Shown here: positions 23,280 to 32,652 of the stretch, piece after piece
Numbering within the stretch: the stretch's first letter is position 1
How the letters are laid out: every line of letters begins with the position of its first letter
From: JAAZKA01 sp034926225
Lineage (GTDB): Bacteria; Bacillota; Clostridia; Oscillospirales; QAMX01
Length of the DNA: 64,000 bases
Assembly (NCBI GenBank): GCA_034926225.1
Contig: JAYFRF010000004.1
Span: forward strand, 1 to 64,000
Reading direction: 5' to 3'
Translations under genes and position numbers: made by a program
Notes under the pieces: model-generated
Told to the model about the DNA's origin: nothing
The model's database searches: none
What the model saw: only the letters and a program-made list of their open reading frames with translations

Positions 23280-24635
23280 ATGAAAAAGGACACAAAAGCC
23301 CCGAAATTCGCATTGGGTGAGGAAGGGATCTTCGACGCGCGGAAGCTCGGTTACCCGCGCATGGTTCTTCTCGGCGCCCAGCATATGTTCGCCATGTTCG
23401 GCGCGACGGTACTCGTACCGGCGTTGACAGGTCTGTCCGTCTCCTCAACGCTTCTGTTCGCGGGACTCGGCACGCTGCTGTTCCATCTGCTTGCAAGGGG
23501 AAAGGTCCCCGCATTTCTCGGCTCGTCGTTTGCATTCCTCGCCGGTTACTGGGCAATTGCACCGAATAAAGAGGCCGGACTCCTGCCGTACGCCTGTCTC
23601 GGCGTTGCCTGCGCGGGTTTGCTGTATGTGATCCTGGCCGCCATGATTCGCAGCTTCGGCGCCAAAAAGGTCATGCGTTTCTTCCCGCCGATCGTTACCG
23701 GCCCGATCATCATCGCTATCGGCCTGACGCTTTCCCAGTCCGCGATCAACAACTGCTCGACGAACTGGTGGCTCGCGCTCATCGCCATCGTTATCGTCAT
23801 CATCTGCAATATTTGGGGCAAGGGCATGATCAAAATCATCCCGATTCTTCTCGGCATCATCGCGTCCTATGCGATTGCGGCATTCACCGGCAACGTCGAC
23901 TTTACGGCGGTACGCGAAGCTGCGTGGATCGGTCTGCCGTTTACGGGTTCTCAGACGGTCTTCTCTATCTTTAATAATCCCGACATGTCGCTGATTATTA
24001 CCTCAATTGTTACGATCGTTCCGATTGCTCTGGCCACGATGGTCGAGCATATCGGCGATATCTGTGCGATTTCCTCGACGACCGGCAAAAACTACATCGC
24101 CGATCCGGGACTCCACCGCACGCTCCTCGGCGACGGTCTCGCTACGACGATCGCTTCTTTGTTCGGCGCTCCCGCAAACACGACCTATGGCGAAAATACC
24201 GGTGTTCTCGCTCTCTCCCGTGTATTCGACCCGCGCGTCATCCGCATCGCCGCGTATTTTGCGATTGTGTTTTCCTTCTGTCCGAAGTTTTCCGCGATTA
24301 TCTCCGCGATGCCGGCCGCAACCATCGGCGGCGTTTCGCTGGTGCTTTACGGTATGATTTCCGCTGTCGGTGTGCGCAATATCGTCGAGAATAAGGTGGA
24401 CTTCACCCGTTCCCGCAATGTCATCATAGCGGCGCTTATCCTGGTTCTCGCCATCGGCGTCAACTTCTCCTCCGCCGGCGCAATCGCCTTCCCGGTTGGT
24501 TCTATCACCATCCGGCTGTCCGGCCTCGCCGTCGCAGCCATAGTCGGTATCATCCTCAATGCCGTCCTCCCCGGCAACGATTATGTTTTTAACACCGACG
24601 ATACGGAACCGAAGTACAGCACTTATAAAGTATAA
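23280..24635 (+). CDS. Uracil permease, nucleobase:cation symporter-2 family
   Basis: A 451-residue protein with 12-14 membrane segments; ATG at 23280 follows CAGGGAGG. The family signature QHMFAMFGATVLVP is near residue 30, and NTTYGENTGVLAL in the C-terminal half is the form seen in uracil (UraA/PyrP) rather than xanthine carriers. It should import uracil with protons. The gene is alone behind a long leader with terminators, so expression is probably attenuated. Confidence 0.9.
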   Translation: MKKDTKAPKFALGEEGIFDARKLGYPRMVLLGAQHMFAMFGATVLVPALTGLSVSSTLLFAGLGTLLFHLLARGKVPAFLGSSFAFLAGYWAIAPNKEAGLLPYACLGVACAGLLYVILAAMIRSFGAKKVMRFFPPIVTGPIIIAIGLTLSQSAINNCSTNWWLALIAIVIVIICNIWGKGMIKIIPILLGIIASYAIAAFTGNVDFTAVREAAWIGLPFTGSQTVFSIFNNPDMSLIITSIVTIVPIALATMVEHIGDICAISSTTGKNYIADPGLHRTLLGDGLATTIASLFGAPANTTYGENTGVLALSRVFDPRVIRIAAYFAIVFSFCPKFSAIISAMPAATIGGVSLVLYGMISAVGVRNIVENKVDFTRSRNVIIAALILVLAIGVNFSSAGAIAFPVGSITIRLSGLAVAAIVGIILNAVLPGNDYVFNTDDTEPKYSTYKV

Positions 24636-24650
24636 AGCAACCAAACCACA

Positions 24651-24684
24651 CGGCCGGACGCCTCGCTGCGTCCGGCCGTTTTTT
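24651..24684 (+). terminator. Terminator after the uracil permease
   Basis: CGGCCGGACG/CGTCCGGCCG 10-bp stem followed by six T. Confidence 0.92.
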
Positions 24685-24743
24685 ACGTTTAAGTGTACTT
24701 ATAGACGATGACGAAAAATAGAACGCAGGAGAGGATAATTAAA

Positions 24744-24800
24744 ATGACAACCTGGCACCGGCAAGCAGGGTACGTTGCTTCCGTCATTTTGCGTCCATAG
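24744..24800 (+). CDS. Possible 18-residue small ORF
   Basis: ATG to TAG encoding MTTWHRQAGYVASVILRP, preceded by AGGAGAGG at about 10 nt. It lies alone between the uracil permease terminator and the esterase promoter. No similarity is recognised and no promoter of its own is seen. It may be chance. Confidence 0.25.
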   Translation: MTTWHRQAGYVASVILRP

Positions 24801-24823
24801 GAACGATTATCTGTATGAGACTA

Positions 24824-24852
24824 TTTACTTTGAAAATGGAATGTGATAAAAT
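24824..24852 (+). promoter_or_regulatory. Promoter of the esterase gene
   Basis: TTTACT (24824-24829), 17 nt, TAAAAT (24847-24852) with TG upstream of the -10. Confidence 0.5.
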
Positions 24853-24936
24853 ACAAGAAAAAGATCGGTAGATAACAGAGCTTGTTCCCGGTAAGTTCGA
24901 ATTTACCATAGTACAAATGAAAGGCTGGAATAAAAA

Positions 24937-25716
24937 ATGGCATTGATCCATATGAACGTCTTCTCGTATGCGCTCGCACAGGCGGTCAGTCTCGACGTAC
25001 TGCTGCCAGAATGCGCGCAGTATCCGGCGCCGAGTGAGCCGAAGAAATATCCGGTGCTGTATCTGCTGCATGGTCTGTCCGACGACCATACGATCTGGCA
25101 GCGCCGCACGCGGATCGAGAGCTATGTGACGGGCAAGGAACTCATTGTCGTGATGCCGTCGACGCATCGCGCGTTCTATACGAATACGGTATCGGGGCAA
25201 AAGTACTTCGACTATGTCGCACGCGAGCTGCCGGCGATCTGCAAGGCATATTTCCCGGTTGCCGAGGGACGCGAGAACACATTCGTTGCGGGACTGTCGA
25301 TGGGCGGCTACGGCTCGTATAAACTGGCGCTGACCTGCCCCGAGCAGTACGCGGCTGCGGCGAGCCTTTCGGGTGCGATCAACCTTGAGGGGATGTATAA
25401 GCGCCGTACCGTGCTGGGAGAGTCCAATGAGTTCGAGTATGTGTTCGGCAAGCCGCGCGGCATAAAAGGCTCCGAAAATGATATTTTCGCGCTTGCCCAG
25501 AAGGTCATCGCCGCGGGCGGTGTAAAGCCGAAACTGTACATGGCCTGCGGTACGGAGGACGGCTTGCTTTGCGACAGCCGCCTGTTCAAACGCCGCTACG
25601 GGAAGAGCTTTGACTTTACCTACGAGGAAGGTCCGGGGAATCACAACTGGGACTTCTGGGACAAGTATATTCAAAAGGTATTGGCGTGGCTACCGATACC
25701 GGCAAATCAAAAATAG
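24937..25716 (+). CDS. Tributyrin/feruloyl esterase-type alpha/beta hydrolase
   Basis: A 259-residue cytosolic protein of the esterase D/EstA family. Oxyanion-hole region YLLHGLSDDHTIW, nucleophile elbow GLSMGG (Ser121), Asp208 in CGTEDGLL and His236 in GNHNWDFWD complete the triad. It probably hydrolyses short-chain acyl or feruloyl esters, for example acetylated or feruloylated sugars. No signal peptide. It has a promoter of its own and a terminator after it. Confidence 0.9.
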   Translation: MALIHMNVFSYALAQAVSLDVLLPECAQYPAPSEPKKYPVLYLLHGLSDDHTIWQRRTRIESYVTGKELIVVMPSTHRAFYTNTVSGQKYFDYVARELPAICKAYFPVAEGRENTFVAGLSMGGYGSYKLALTCPEQYAAAASLSGAINLEGMYKRRTVLGESNEFEYVFGKPRGIKGSENDIFALAQKVIAAGGVKPKLYMACGTEDGLLCDSRLFKRRYGKSFDFTYEEGPGNHNWDFWDKYIQKVLAWLPIPANQK

Positions 25717-25777
25717 GCGGAACCTACATCCCGCCATACTAAAGAATGAAGAATAAAGTATAAAAAAATGAAGAGTG

Positions 25778-25821
25778 AAGAGTGAAAGGTGACGAGTTTT
25801 CACTCTTCACCTTTCACTCTT
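25778..25821. terminator. Bidirectional terminator between esterase and isomerase genes
   Basis: AAGAGTGAAAGGTGA (25778-25792) and TCACCTTTCACTCTT (25807-25821) form a 15-bp stem. The surrounding GAAGAGTGAA-type motifs repeat several times. It serves the convergent genes on both sides. Confidence 0.7.
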
Positions 25822-25828
25822 CTTATGC

Positions 25829-26689
25829 TTATTTGCAGTACTTACGCAGGAAATTGACTGCAAGCGTGATATCGCCGACGGGATTACCGCCGACTTCGCG
25901 CTCGATACAAAGATAACCGTGATAGCCGATCTCGTTTAAAGCCGCGCAGTAGGCATCATACGGCACGGAGCCTTCGCCGAGGGGCGTTTCGAGGAAGTAC
26001 TGGACGCCCTGGATGCCGGTTTCGAGCTGGGACTCGTCAAACGCGCCGTAAATGATTTCGGGCTTCGTTTTTACGAGCATTTTGCCGTCCTTGGCGTGGG
26101 TGTGGACGATATACCTCTTTAAATTGCGGACTGCCTGCGGGATATCCTCGCCGATGACCATGGCGAGGTTTGCGGGGTCGAGGTTGACGCCCATGCCGTG
26201 GGAGGCGAGGCTGTTGAGGAAGCCGCAGAGGATGTGGGAAGGCTCGGGACCGGTCTCGATGGCGAAGGTGCAGCCCAAGTCATCCGCCGCCGCGCCGAGG
26301 CGCTCGCAGGCGTCGTGCATGACGGCATACCGGCGGATCGAGGAATCCTCGGGGACGACGCCGATGTGCGTGGTGACGATACGGCAGCCGAGATCGAGCG
26401 CCATTTCCATGACACGCTTGGAGCGTTCGATACGCATGGGGTTTTCCTCGGGATTCATAAAGCCGTGGCCGCCGAAGTCGCCGCAGAGTGCGGAGAATTC
26501 GAGTCCTAAGGAGCGGACGTAGGCGAGAAGCTCGCGGCGGGCCGCTTTGTCCATATTTTCGGCGGCAGTTTCACCGTCGGTCGCCTGCAGCTGGATACCG
26601 CGGCAGCCGATCTCGGCGGCTTTCGCGATACTCTCGCGCAGCGGAAGACGGAAATTATTAGAACGGACGCCGATCGAAAAGTCGTACAT
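25829..26689 (-). CDS. Sugar phosphate isomerase/epimerase (TIM barrel)
   Basis: A 286-residue protein. ATG at 26689 with GGAGGAATT upstream is chosen; the frame extends further without a site. AP-endonuclease-2-like TIM-barrel features: GCRGIQLQA, TTHIGVVP (metal His), FAIETGP (metal Glu), GVNLDPANLAM, HTHAKD and YLCIEREVG near the end. Such enzymes isomerise or epimerise ketoses or inosose-type compounds. Divergent from the FAD oxidoreductase operon, which suggests a shared catabolic theme (inference). Confidence 0.88.
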   Translation of the reverse strand: MYDFSIGVRSNNFRLPLRESIAKAAEIGCRGIQLQATDGETAAENMDKAARRELLAYVRSLGLEFSALCGDFGGHGFMNPEENPMRIERSKRVMEMALDLGCRIVTTHIGVVPEDSSIRRYAVMHDACERLGAAADDLGCTFAIETGPEPSHILCGFLNSLASHGMGVNLDPANLAMVIGEDIPQAVRNLKRYIVHTHAKDGKMLVKTKPEIIYGAFDESQLETGIQGVQYFLETPLGEGSVPYDAYCAALNEIGYHGYLCIEREVGGNPVGDITLAVNFLRKYCK

Positions 26690-26725
26690 GGGTAATTCCT
26701 CCGATACCGATTGTATTATAAGTGC

Positions 26726-26754
26726 ATTGTAGCATATATAGGGAGAAAACGCAA
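26726..26754 (-). promoter_or_regulatory. Promoter of the isomerase gene
   Basis: Minus strand TTGCGT (26754-26749), 17 nt, TACAAT (26731-26726), extended -10 TGc. Confidence 0.6.
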
Positions 26755-26800
26755 GGGAAATGATCGGACGTTTACACTCGGAAATTCGCGTGGAAAGGAC

Positions 26801-26829
26801 TGGACAAGCGGGCATTTCGATGGTATAAT
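26801..26829 (+). promoter_or_regulatory. Promoter of the FAD oxidoreductase operon
   Basis: TGGACA (26801-26806), 17 nt, TATAAT (26824-26829). Confidence 0.65.
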
Positions 26830-26884
26830 ATACTACCATGGCATGTTGTGTGGCATAAATACGCGAGGAAGCGGGAGGATACGT

Positions 26885-28048
26885 ATGAGTCAGCGGGATT
26901 ATGATGTATGTATCTGCGGCGGCGGTATAGCGGGCGTCGCAGCTGCGCTGGCAGCGGCCAGAAACGGTGCGAAAACCGTCCTTTTGGAAAAGGGTTACGC
27001 GCTCGGCGGACTTGCAACCTTAGGATTGATCGTCATCTACCTGCCGTTGGACGACGGCGACGGAACGCTGATGTCGGGCGGCATTGCGGAGGAGCTTTTG
27101 AAGCTATCCTATAAATATGCACCGGTGAAACGGCTGCCGGAAGAATGGAAGCGGGACGCTACAGCGGAAGAGCGCACGGGGAAGCGGTATCAGACGGAGT
27201 ACAGCCCCGCGGCGATGATTCTCGCCTGTGAGGAGCTGCTTTTAAAGGAAGGTGTCACGCTGTATTATGATGCGCACATCATCGGAGCGGAAGCGTCTGA
27301 CGGAAAAGTGCGCGCCGTGACCGTCGCGACGAAGACCGGGACGGAGCGGTTCGGCGCAAAGGCGTTCGTGGACTGTACCGGCGACGCGGATGTCTGCTAC
27401 TTTGCGGGCGAGCGGACGGTGGACGACGCGACGAACGTGCGCACGGGGTGGCATTATACTTATGACGGACATGAGCTAAAGCTCCGGGGCTTGACCGACC
27501 CGCTCTACGGTGAAATTCCCGCGTCGAGCCGGCGGTACTCGGGTACGACACTTGCGGATATCTCGGCGAATGTCATTGATATGCGCGGATTTATCCTGCA
27601 AAATCTTGAAAAGATCCACGAGACGGAGCCGGATGCGTATCCTTTCTTAATTCCGGCGTATCACGGGCTGCGTATGACGCGCAGACTCGCGTCTGAAAGC
27701 GTTGAATTCTCGGAAGACGCGCATGAACGGGTCTGGTTTGCCGACGCGATCGGTATGATCGGCAACTGGAAGCGTCCGCATCTGCGGTATTCGCTGCCGT
27801 TTTCGTCGATACACGCGGGGGTCAACGATAACCTCTATGCGGCGGGACGCTGCTCGGCGGCGGAGAAGAGCGGGTGGGATCTGACACGCGTGATCCCGAC
27901 CTGCTCAGTGACGGGAGAGGCTGCCGGAACCGCGGCGGCGATGCAGGCGGAAAGCGGCGCGGCACCGGAAATCGGCGTCCTGCAGGAGCGGCTGCGCAAA
28001 AACGGCGTGCGGCTGGATCCGACGCTTTTTACGCGGAGGATCGGTTAG
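26885..28048 (+). CDS. FAD-dependent oxidoreductase, copy 1
   Basis: A 387-residue protein; GGGAGG precedes ATG 26885. N-terminal Rossmann FAD-binding motif CGGGIAGVAAALAAARNGAKTVLLE, then GGLATLG and a C-terminal FAD-contact region (YAAGRCSAAEKSGWDLTRVIP). The sequence matches the FAD_oxidored family of soluble oxidoreductases common near sugar-degradation genes. The substrate is unknown. It is clearly a paralogue of the next gene (CGxGxAGxAAALAA..NGAKT in both). First gene of a four-gene operon. Confidence 0.85.
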   Translation: MSQRDYDVCICGGGIAGVAAALAAARNGAKTVLLEKGYALGGLATLGLIVIYLPLDDGDGTLMSGGIAEELLKLSYKYAPVKRLPEEWKRDATAEERTGKRYQTEYSPAAMILACEELLLKEGVTLYYDAHIIGAEASDGKVRAVTVATKTGTERFGAKAFVDCTGDADVCYFAGERTVDDATNVRTGWHYTYDGHELKLRGLTDPLYGEIPASSRRYSGTTLADISANVIDMRGFILQNLEKIHETEPDAYPFLIPAYHGLRMTRRLASESVEFSEDAHERVWFADAIGMIGNWKRPHLRYSLPFSSIHAGVNDNLYAAGRCSAAEKSGWDLTRVIPTCSVTGEAAGTAAAMQAESGAAPEIGVLQERLRKNGVRLDPTLFTRRIG

Positions 28049-28051
28049 ACT

Positions 28052-29284
28052 ATGGATATGGATGTCATTGTCTGCGGCGCGGGGCCCGCGGGGATAGCGG
28101 CGGCATTGGCGGCCGACGCAAACGGCGCGAAAACGATGCTGATCGAGCGCGCCGGCATGGTGGGCGGCATGGCGACGGAGGGCATGATCAATGTCTTCTG
28201 CGGCGATGCTTCCTCGGCGCTGTATGAGGAAATATTCGAAAAGCTCGTCGTGCGGATCGGACATCGGAAGGTGTACGATACGGAGGAGCTGAAAGCGTTT
28301 CTGCTGGAAAAACTGGCGGCAAGCGGTGTTCATCCGCTGCAGCACGCGGCGGTTTTCGGCGCGAAGCTTGCGGACGGACATATCGATGGTGTACAGACGC
28401 TCGAGAACGGCGGTGTCCGGGAGCATCGGGCAGGCATATATATCGACTGTACCGGAAACGGCGATCTAGCGGCGGCGTGCGGCGTACCGTATACGCTGGG
28501 ACGGGAAACCGACGGCGCTATGCAGCCGGTGACCGTGTATGTGCGTATCGGCGGTATTGATACGGCTGCGTACAGGAAGCATGTCGAGAGCGAAGGGGAA
28601 GCACTGCAAAAAGCGCTGACGGAAGCGGGACGGCGCGGAGAGCTTGCGCCGGAAGCCTGCGCGCTGAGGCTAATTCCCGAGAAGCGCGAGGGCTACATCA
28701 ATTTAAACATGACGAACGCCCTCGGCATCGACGGGACAAGCTCGGAGGAATTAACGTGTGCCGAGTGGCATTGCCGCATGCAGATACCGGGAATCCTGTC
28801 CTTTATCCGCAGGAATGTACAGGGCTGCGGGAACGCGTATGTCGTCCAGACAGGCGCCTATGCCGGCATCCGGGAGTCGCGGCATTTCCGCGCGGCATAT
28901 ATGCTGCATGAGGACGACCTCGCGGAAGGAAAGATCTTCGAGGACTGGTGCGTGTCCAACGCCCAGAACGCCTTCAACGTTCATAACATGAGCGGCGCGG
29001 GCGTAGATCAGACGGGGAAGTCATGCGCGAACCGGTATACGATTCCGTATCGGTCGCTGCGTGCCGAAGGGGTTTCGAATCTGCTATTGGCGGGGCGCAA
29101 CATCGGCGGGACGCATATGGCGCATTCGAGCTACCGGGTCATGCCGATCTGCATGGCGATGGGGCAGGCTGCTGGAACGGCGGCGGCAATGGCGGCGAAG
29201 GAACAATGTGCGCCGGGAGAGATCAATGTCGCGGCGCTGCAAAAGAAACTGACCGCGCAGGGTGTATGCGCACCCTCAGCATAG
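28052..29284 (+). CDS. FAD-dependent oxidoreductase, copy 2
   Basis: A 410-residue protein starting 3 nt after its paralogue, with a weak ribosome binding site, so probably translationally coupled. FAD motif CGAGPAGIAAALAADANGAKTMLIE at residues ~6-30, GGMATEGMIN, CTGNGDLAAACGVP and C-terminal LAGRNIGGTHMAHSS. Same family as copy 1; the pair may form a hetero-oligomer or act on successive substrates (inference). Confidence 0.85.
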   Translation: MDMDVIVCGAGPAGIAAALAADANGAKTMLIERAGMVGGMATEGMINVFCGDASSALYEEIFEKLVVRIGHRKVYDTEELKAFLLEKLAASGVHPLQHAAVFGAKLADGHIDGVQTLENGGVREHRAGIYIDCTGNGDLAAACGVPYTLGRETDGAMQPVTVYVRIGGIDTAAYRKHVESEGEALQKALTEAGRRGELAPEACALRLIPEKREGYINLNMTNALGIDGTSSEELTCAEWHCRMQIPGILSFIRRNVQGCGNAYVVQTGAYAGIRESRHFRAAYMLHEDDLAEGKIFEDWCVSNAQNAFNVHNMSGAGVDQTGKSCANRYTIPYRSLRAEGVSNLLLAGRNIGGTHMAHSSYRVMPICMAMGQAAGTAAAMAAKEQCAPGEINVAALQKKLTAQGVCAPSA

Positions 29285-29312
29285 AATACCCGATAGATAA
29301 AAGGGGAGCCTT

Positions 29313-30407
29313 ATGAGCGAGAACGCAGAGCAATACAAATGTGCGGTGGTTATCCCCGCGTTAAATCCCGCGCCGGAGCTTGTGACGTATGTGCGCGAGC
29401 TGCTATCGCGCGGAATCCCGGCGGTGATCGTCGTTGACGACGGCAGCCGCGCGGACTGCCGTCCGATATTTGACGAGGCGGAGTCCATTCCGGGCGTTTC
29501 GCTGTGCAGACATACCGTAAATCGCGGGAAAGGGTGCGCGCTGAAGACGGCATATCAATATATACTCGACGAGCCGAAGCTTGCGTGGGCGGCGGGAGTG
29601 GTAACGGCAGATGCGGACGGACAGCACCATGTAGACGACGTGCTGAATGTCGCCTGTATGACGCAGGAGACTAAAGGGAAGATCGTACTGGGTACGAGAA
29701 ACCTCCGGCTTTCGAATGTGCCGCCGCGCTCGAAGCTCGGTAACCGGCTGACAAGCTTCGCGTTCCATCTGCTGTACGGCGCAAGGCTGGAGGATACCCA
29801 GACGGGTCTACGCGGCTTCCCGAGAGACCTGCTCTCCTGGTGCACTACCGTCAACGGCGACCGTTTTGAGTATGAGATGAACGTCCTCATCCGCGCGGTG
29901 GGCGATGGCATTCAGTTCTGCGAGACGCGGATTCAGACAATCTACTATGATAACAACGCAGGCTCCCATCTTCGTGCTGGTCGGGACTCATGGCGGGTGT
30001 TCGTGATCTTACTTTCGGGGCTCGGCATGTACACCGTCGCCGCGGCGATCTCGGCGGCAATCGACGTGGTGATGTTTTGGGTATCGTACCGCTTCCTCTT
30101 TTCTCATTTAGCGACGGCAACGTGCTATCTGGCATCGACGGTACTGGCGCGTGTGTTATCGTCGATTGTGAACTTTTCTTTAAACCGACGGTACGTTTTC
30201 AAATCGCTGCGCGGTAAATTCGACAGCGCCGTACGGTATTACAGCCTTTGGCTGACGCAAATGATGACGTCATACTTGGGACTTCTGGGCTTACAGGCTA
30301 TTCTGCCGATACCGGCGGTAATTTCGAAAGCCGGCGTGGATATCGTACTTGCGGTGACAAGCTATCAGATACAGATGCGCTGGGTGTTCAATTGCTCGAA
30401 AACTTAA
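29313..30407 (+). CDS. Family 2 glycosyltransferase fused to a GtrA-like membrane domain
   Basis: A 364-residue protein. Residues ~9-225 are a GT2 domain (VVIPALNPA; VVDDGS; ADADGQHH with the metal-binding DxD; DTQTGLRGFP) like polyprenyl-phosphate sugar synthases. Residues ~235-360 have four membrane helices with SSIVNFSLNRRYVFKS and YQIQMRWVFN, the GtrA pattern. The fusion probably makes and flips a polyprenyl-phosphate-linked sugar used to decorate envelope polymers. It lies in one operon with the acyltransferase gene. Confidence 0.9.
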   Translation: MSENAEQYKCAVVIPALNPAPELVTYVRELLSRGIPAVIVVDDGSRADCRPIFDEAESIPGVSLCRHTVNRGKGCALKTAYQYILDEPKLAWAAGVVTADADGQHHVDDVLNVACMTQETKGKIVLGTRNLRLSNVPPRSKLGNRLTSFAFHLLYGARLEDTQTGLRGFPRDLLSWCTTVNGDRFEYEMNVLIRAVGDGIQFCETRIQTIYYDNNAGSHLRAGRDSWRVFVILLSGLGMYTVAAAISAAIDVVMFWVSYRFLFSHLATATCYLASTVLARVLSSIVNFSLNRRYVFKSLRGKFDSAVRYYSLWLTQMMTSYLGLLGLQAILPIPAVISKAGVDIVLAVTSYQIQMRWVFNCSKT

Positions 30408-30429
30408 GACAGAGAAGGTGAAAACGGCG

Positions 30430-31098
30430 ATGTGGCAGGGAGGATTATACCGATTCGTGCGGTTTTACAGCCGTATCGTCCATCCCGGCTGGCGCTCAGA
30501 GGTGCCGACGCCGACGGAGCCTTGCGTGTACATATGCAGCCATCACAACCTAAACGGGCCGGTCATGACGCTGACATTTCTCGGTTTTCCGGTGCATGCG
30601 TGGGCGCTGCACGTGTTTCTCGACCGGAAAAGCTGCCGAAAGCAGTATGCGGAGTATACCTTCTCAAAGCGCTTTGGGATGCCGAAGCCGGTGGCGGATA
30701 CGCTCGCATGGGCTGCGTCCGGCGTGGTCTCGGGACTGATCCGGTCGATGGGTTCGATTGCTGTCTGGAGGGGGTCGTCGAAGATTCACACGACCTTCCG
30801 CGAGAGCATGGACGCACTGAAAAAAGGGGAGAGCATCCTGATATTCCCGGATATCGAATATTCCGCCGAAAACGAGGGCATCGGCGCGATGTACGAGGGC
30901 TTTTTACTGCTCGGACGCATGTATGCGCGCGCGGAAGGCAAGGGACTTCAGTTCGTACCGCTGTACTGTGATGGGAGGACGAAACGCATTGTGCAGGGTG
31001 ACGCGGTCATGTTCCGACCGGATGTGCCGTATAAAGAGGAGATCGAACGCGTCAGGCTTACGCTGACCGAACGCATAAACGAGATGGCGGGGAAATAA
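30430..31098 (+). CDS. PlsC-like acyltransferase, atypical active-site motif
   Basis: A 222-residue protein. ATG at 30430 is preferred to GTG 30418 because GAGAAGGTG then lies at a normal distance. The region CSHHNLNGP stands where PlsC enzymes have NHxxxxD, so the Asp is not conserved. GSIAVWRGS and ILIFPDIEYS resemble the other acyltransferase blocks (FPEG type). A lysophospholipid or glycolipid acyltransferase is likely, with altered chemistry or substrate. Last gene of the operon, followed by a terminator. Confidence 0.7.
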   Translation: MWQGGLYRFVRFYSRIVHPGWRSEVPTPTEPCVYICSHHNLNGPVMTLTFLGFPVHAWALHVFLDRKSCRKQYAEYTFSKRFGMPKPVADTLAWAASGVVSGLIRSMGSIAVWRGSSKIHTTFRESMDALKKGESILIFPDIEYSAENEGIGAMYEGFLLLGRMYARAEGKGLQFVPLYCDGRTKRIVQGDAVMFRPDVPYKEEIERVRLTLTERINEMAGK

Positions 31099-31102
31099 AA
31101 TC

Positions 31103-31133
31103 AGGCGGGAGCGATGGAAAGCTCCCGCCTTTT
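31103..31133 (+). terminator. Terminator of the oxidoreductase/glycosyltransferase operon
   Basis: AGGCGGGAGC/GCTCCCGCCT 10-bp stem followed by TTTATG. Confidence 0.85.
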
Positions 31134-31154
31134 ATGGGTGGCGATAGACAAAAA

Positions 31155-32501
31155 TCAGAATGGCTCTGGCTCCGGCGGCGTATTCTTCTTGATATGGATT
31201 TCGCGCTGGTTGATGAAGAAGACGATGACGCCGAGCGCGACGATCAGGAGTCCCGTAATCGTGGGAAGAAACTGGTTGCTGATCATCGGTACGCCGAGGA
31301 CGCGGAAGCTCATCCCCTCGGTGCGGAGCATGAACTGTGTCGCGAAGAGGTTGCCGAGGATGGCGCCGATCATGGAAACGGTGGAATTGAAGCTTAAGTA
31401 AATTGTCTGGTTGGTTTTGGGGATGTTGTAGAACGCCATGTTTGCCATGACGAGATTGATCGCGGGAGACAGCAGGAAGCACGTCAGCACGACGACGGGA
31501 TACAGCCATACACAGCTTGTACCGACGAAGGAATGTCCGCAGAAGAAGATGCCATAGATGATCAACGCCTTCCAGAAGACGGAAAGCCAGGAGGTGCGGT
31601 TGATATAGCGCGCCCAGAGCGGGGCGAGGAACATGACGATGGGGACGTACATCGCGGAGACCGTGTTTAAGAAGCCGTAGCTGACCTTCAAGGTCTGCAG
31701 CATGTAGACGGTATAGTAGGAGCCGGTGGTCGTCGCGAAAAAGTTCCACAGGAAAACGATCAGGACGCTGAGCATGTAGAGTTTCGAGCGGAACGGTTCT
31801 GTGACAAGCATTTTCAAATTCGGCGGGCTGCATTTGGGATACGCGTATTCCTTAATACGGGTGAGAAACCAGATATCCAGAGCCGCAAAGAGGACTGCGA
31901 CGCCGCGCAGAATCAGGAAACCGAGCATTTCCTGATCCATCGCTTTGAAGCGGTCGATGAAAACGCCGCCGGAGAGGATAAAGATATAGGCGACGAGGTT
32001 GACGATACGCTGATTTGCGGAGAAATAGTTCGCGCGCTCGCGGTCGGGGACGCTCTGGATGTGCCAGATGGAGAACCCGGGGCTGGTGAAGGCGGAGACA
32101 GCGTTGAGGAGCGCGATGAGTCCGAGGATGAGATAGACACGCACGCGCGCGTCGACGGGGAGATTCGCGGCTAGGCCGATCATAATGATGTTCAGTACAT
32201 GGATTATTACGCGGGAAATAATAAGCACTTTTTTTCGGGAGGCGTAACGTTCCAGGAAAAGAGGGGAGAATAGCTGTAGGGTGTTGCAGACGTAGGTGAG
32301 AATGTTGACAAGACCGATTTGGAGGGTATTTGCGTTCAGAAGAAGCAGTAAGCCTGTAAAAAAGTTACCGCCGACGAGGTTGGCCTGTACGGAGTTGATA
32401 CAGTTCTCTGCAATGATCAACGCACGGTTACGGTACATCTCGTCGCCGGAGGTTATGCGGTCATGAATTTTATTGCGCAGTCCGAATATGTTTAATTTCA
32501 T
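31155..32501 (-). CDS. MFS transporter
   Basis: A 448-residue protein with 12 predicted membrane helices. GGGGGAG precedes the ATG at 32501. The A-like loop reads ERYASRKKVL and there is a central cytosolic loop after helix 6. Substrate unknown. The C-terminus is Pro/Glu-rich (PPEPEPF). Monocistronic, convergent with the glycosyltransferase operon. Confidence 0.85.
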   Translation of the reverse strand: MKLNIFGLRNKIHDRITSGDEMYRNRALIIAENCINSVQANLVGGNFFTGLLLLLNANTLQIGLVNILTYVCNTLQLFSPLFLERYASRKKVLIISRVIIHVLNIIMIGLAANLPVDARVRVYLILGLIALLNAVSAFTSPGFSIWHIQSVPDRERANYFSANQRIVNLVAYIFILSGGVFIDRFKAMDQEMLGFLILRGVAVLFAALDIWFLTRIKEYAYPKCSPPNLKMLVTEPFRSKLYMLSVLIVFLWNFFATTTGSYYTVYMLQTLKVSYGFLNTVSAMYVPIVMFLAPLWARYINRTSWLSVFWKALIIYGIFFCGHSFVGTSCVWLYPVVVLTCFLLSPAINLVMANMAFYNIPKTNQTIYLSFNSTVSMIGAILGNLFATQFMLRTEGMSFRVLGVPMISNQFLPTITGLLIVALGVIVFFINQREIHIKKNTPPEPEPF

Positions 32502-32541
32502 TGAACTCCCCCTTTACAAAAAACGCATCTGAGCTAACTCC

Positions 32542-32570
32542 ATAATAGAGCATCGGACGCGGAAAAGCAA
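32542..32570 (-). promoter_or_regulatory. Promoter of the MFS transporter
   Basis: Minus strand TTGCTT (32570-32565), 17 nt, TATTAT (32547-32542). Confidence 0.55.
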
Positions 32571-32652
32571 GAGGAATCGTACAGTCGAAACATACAATTT
32601 GCATCATCAGCTTTTGGCTGGAATCAGCAGGAAACAAATGGAGGAAAGAAAA

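Noticed and set aside
23052..23280. Purine or xanthine riboswitch before the uracil permease
   Set aside because: The conserved core of the purine riboswitch is not found and no other known class could be matched by eye; only the attenuator-like hairpins are supported.
24003..24644. Long antisense frames inside G+C-rich genes (for example opposite the uracil permease, dnaX and the iron-sulfur genes)
   Set aside because: They are codon-composition shadows: Arg/Ser/Pro-rich, no ribosome binding site and no recognisable domain.
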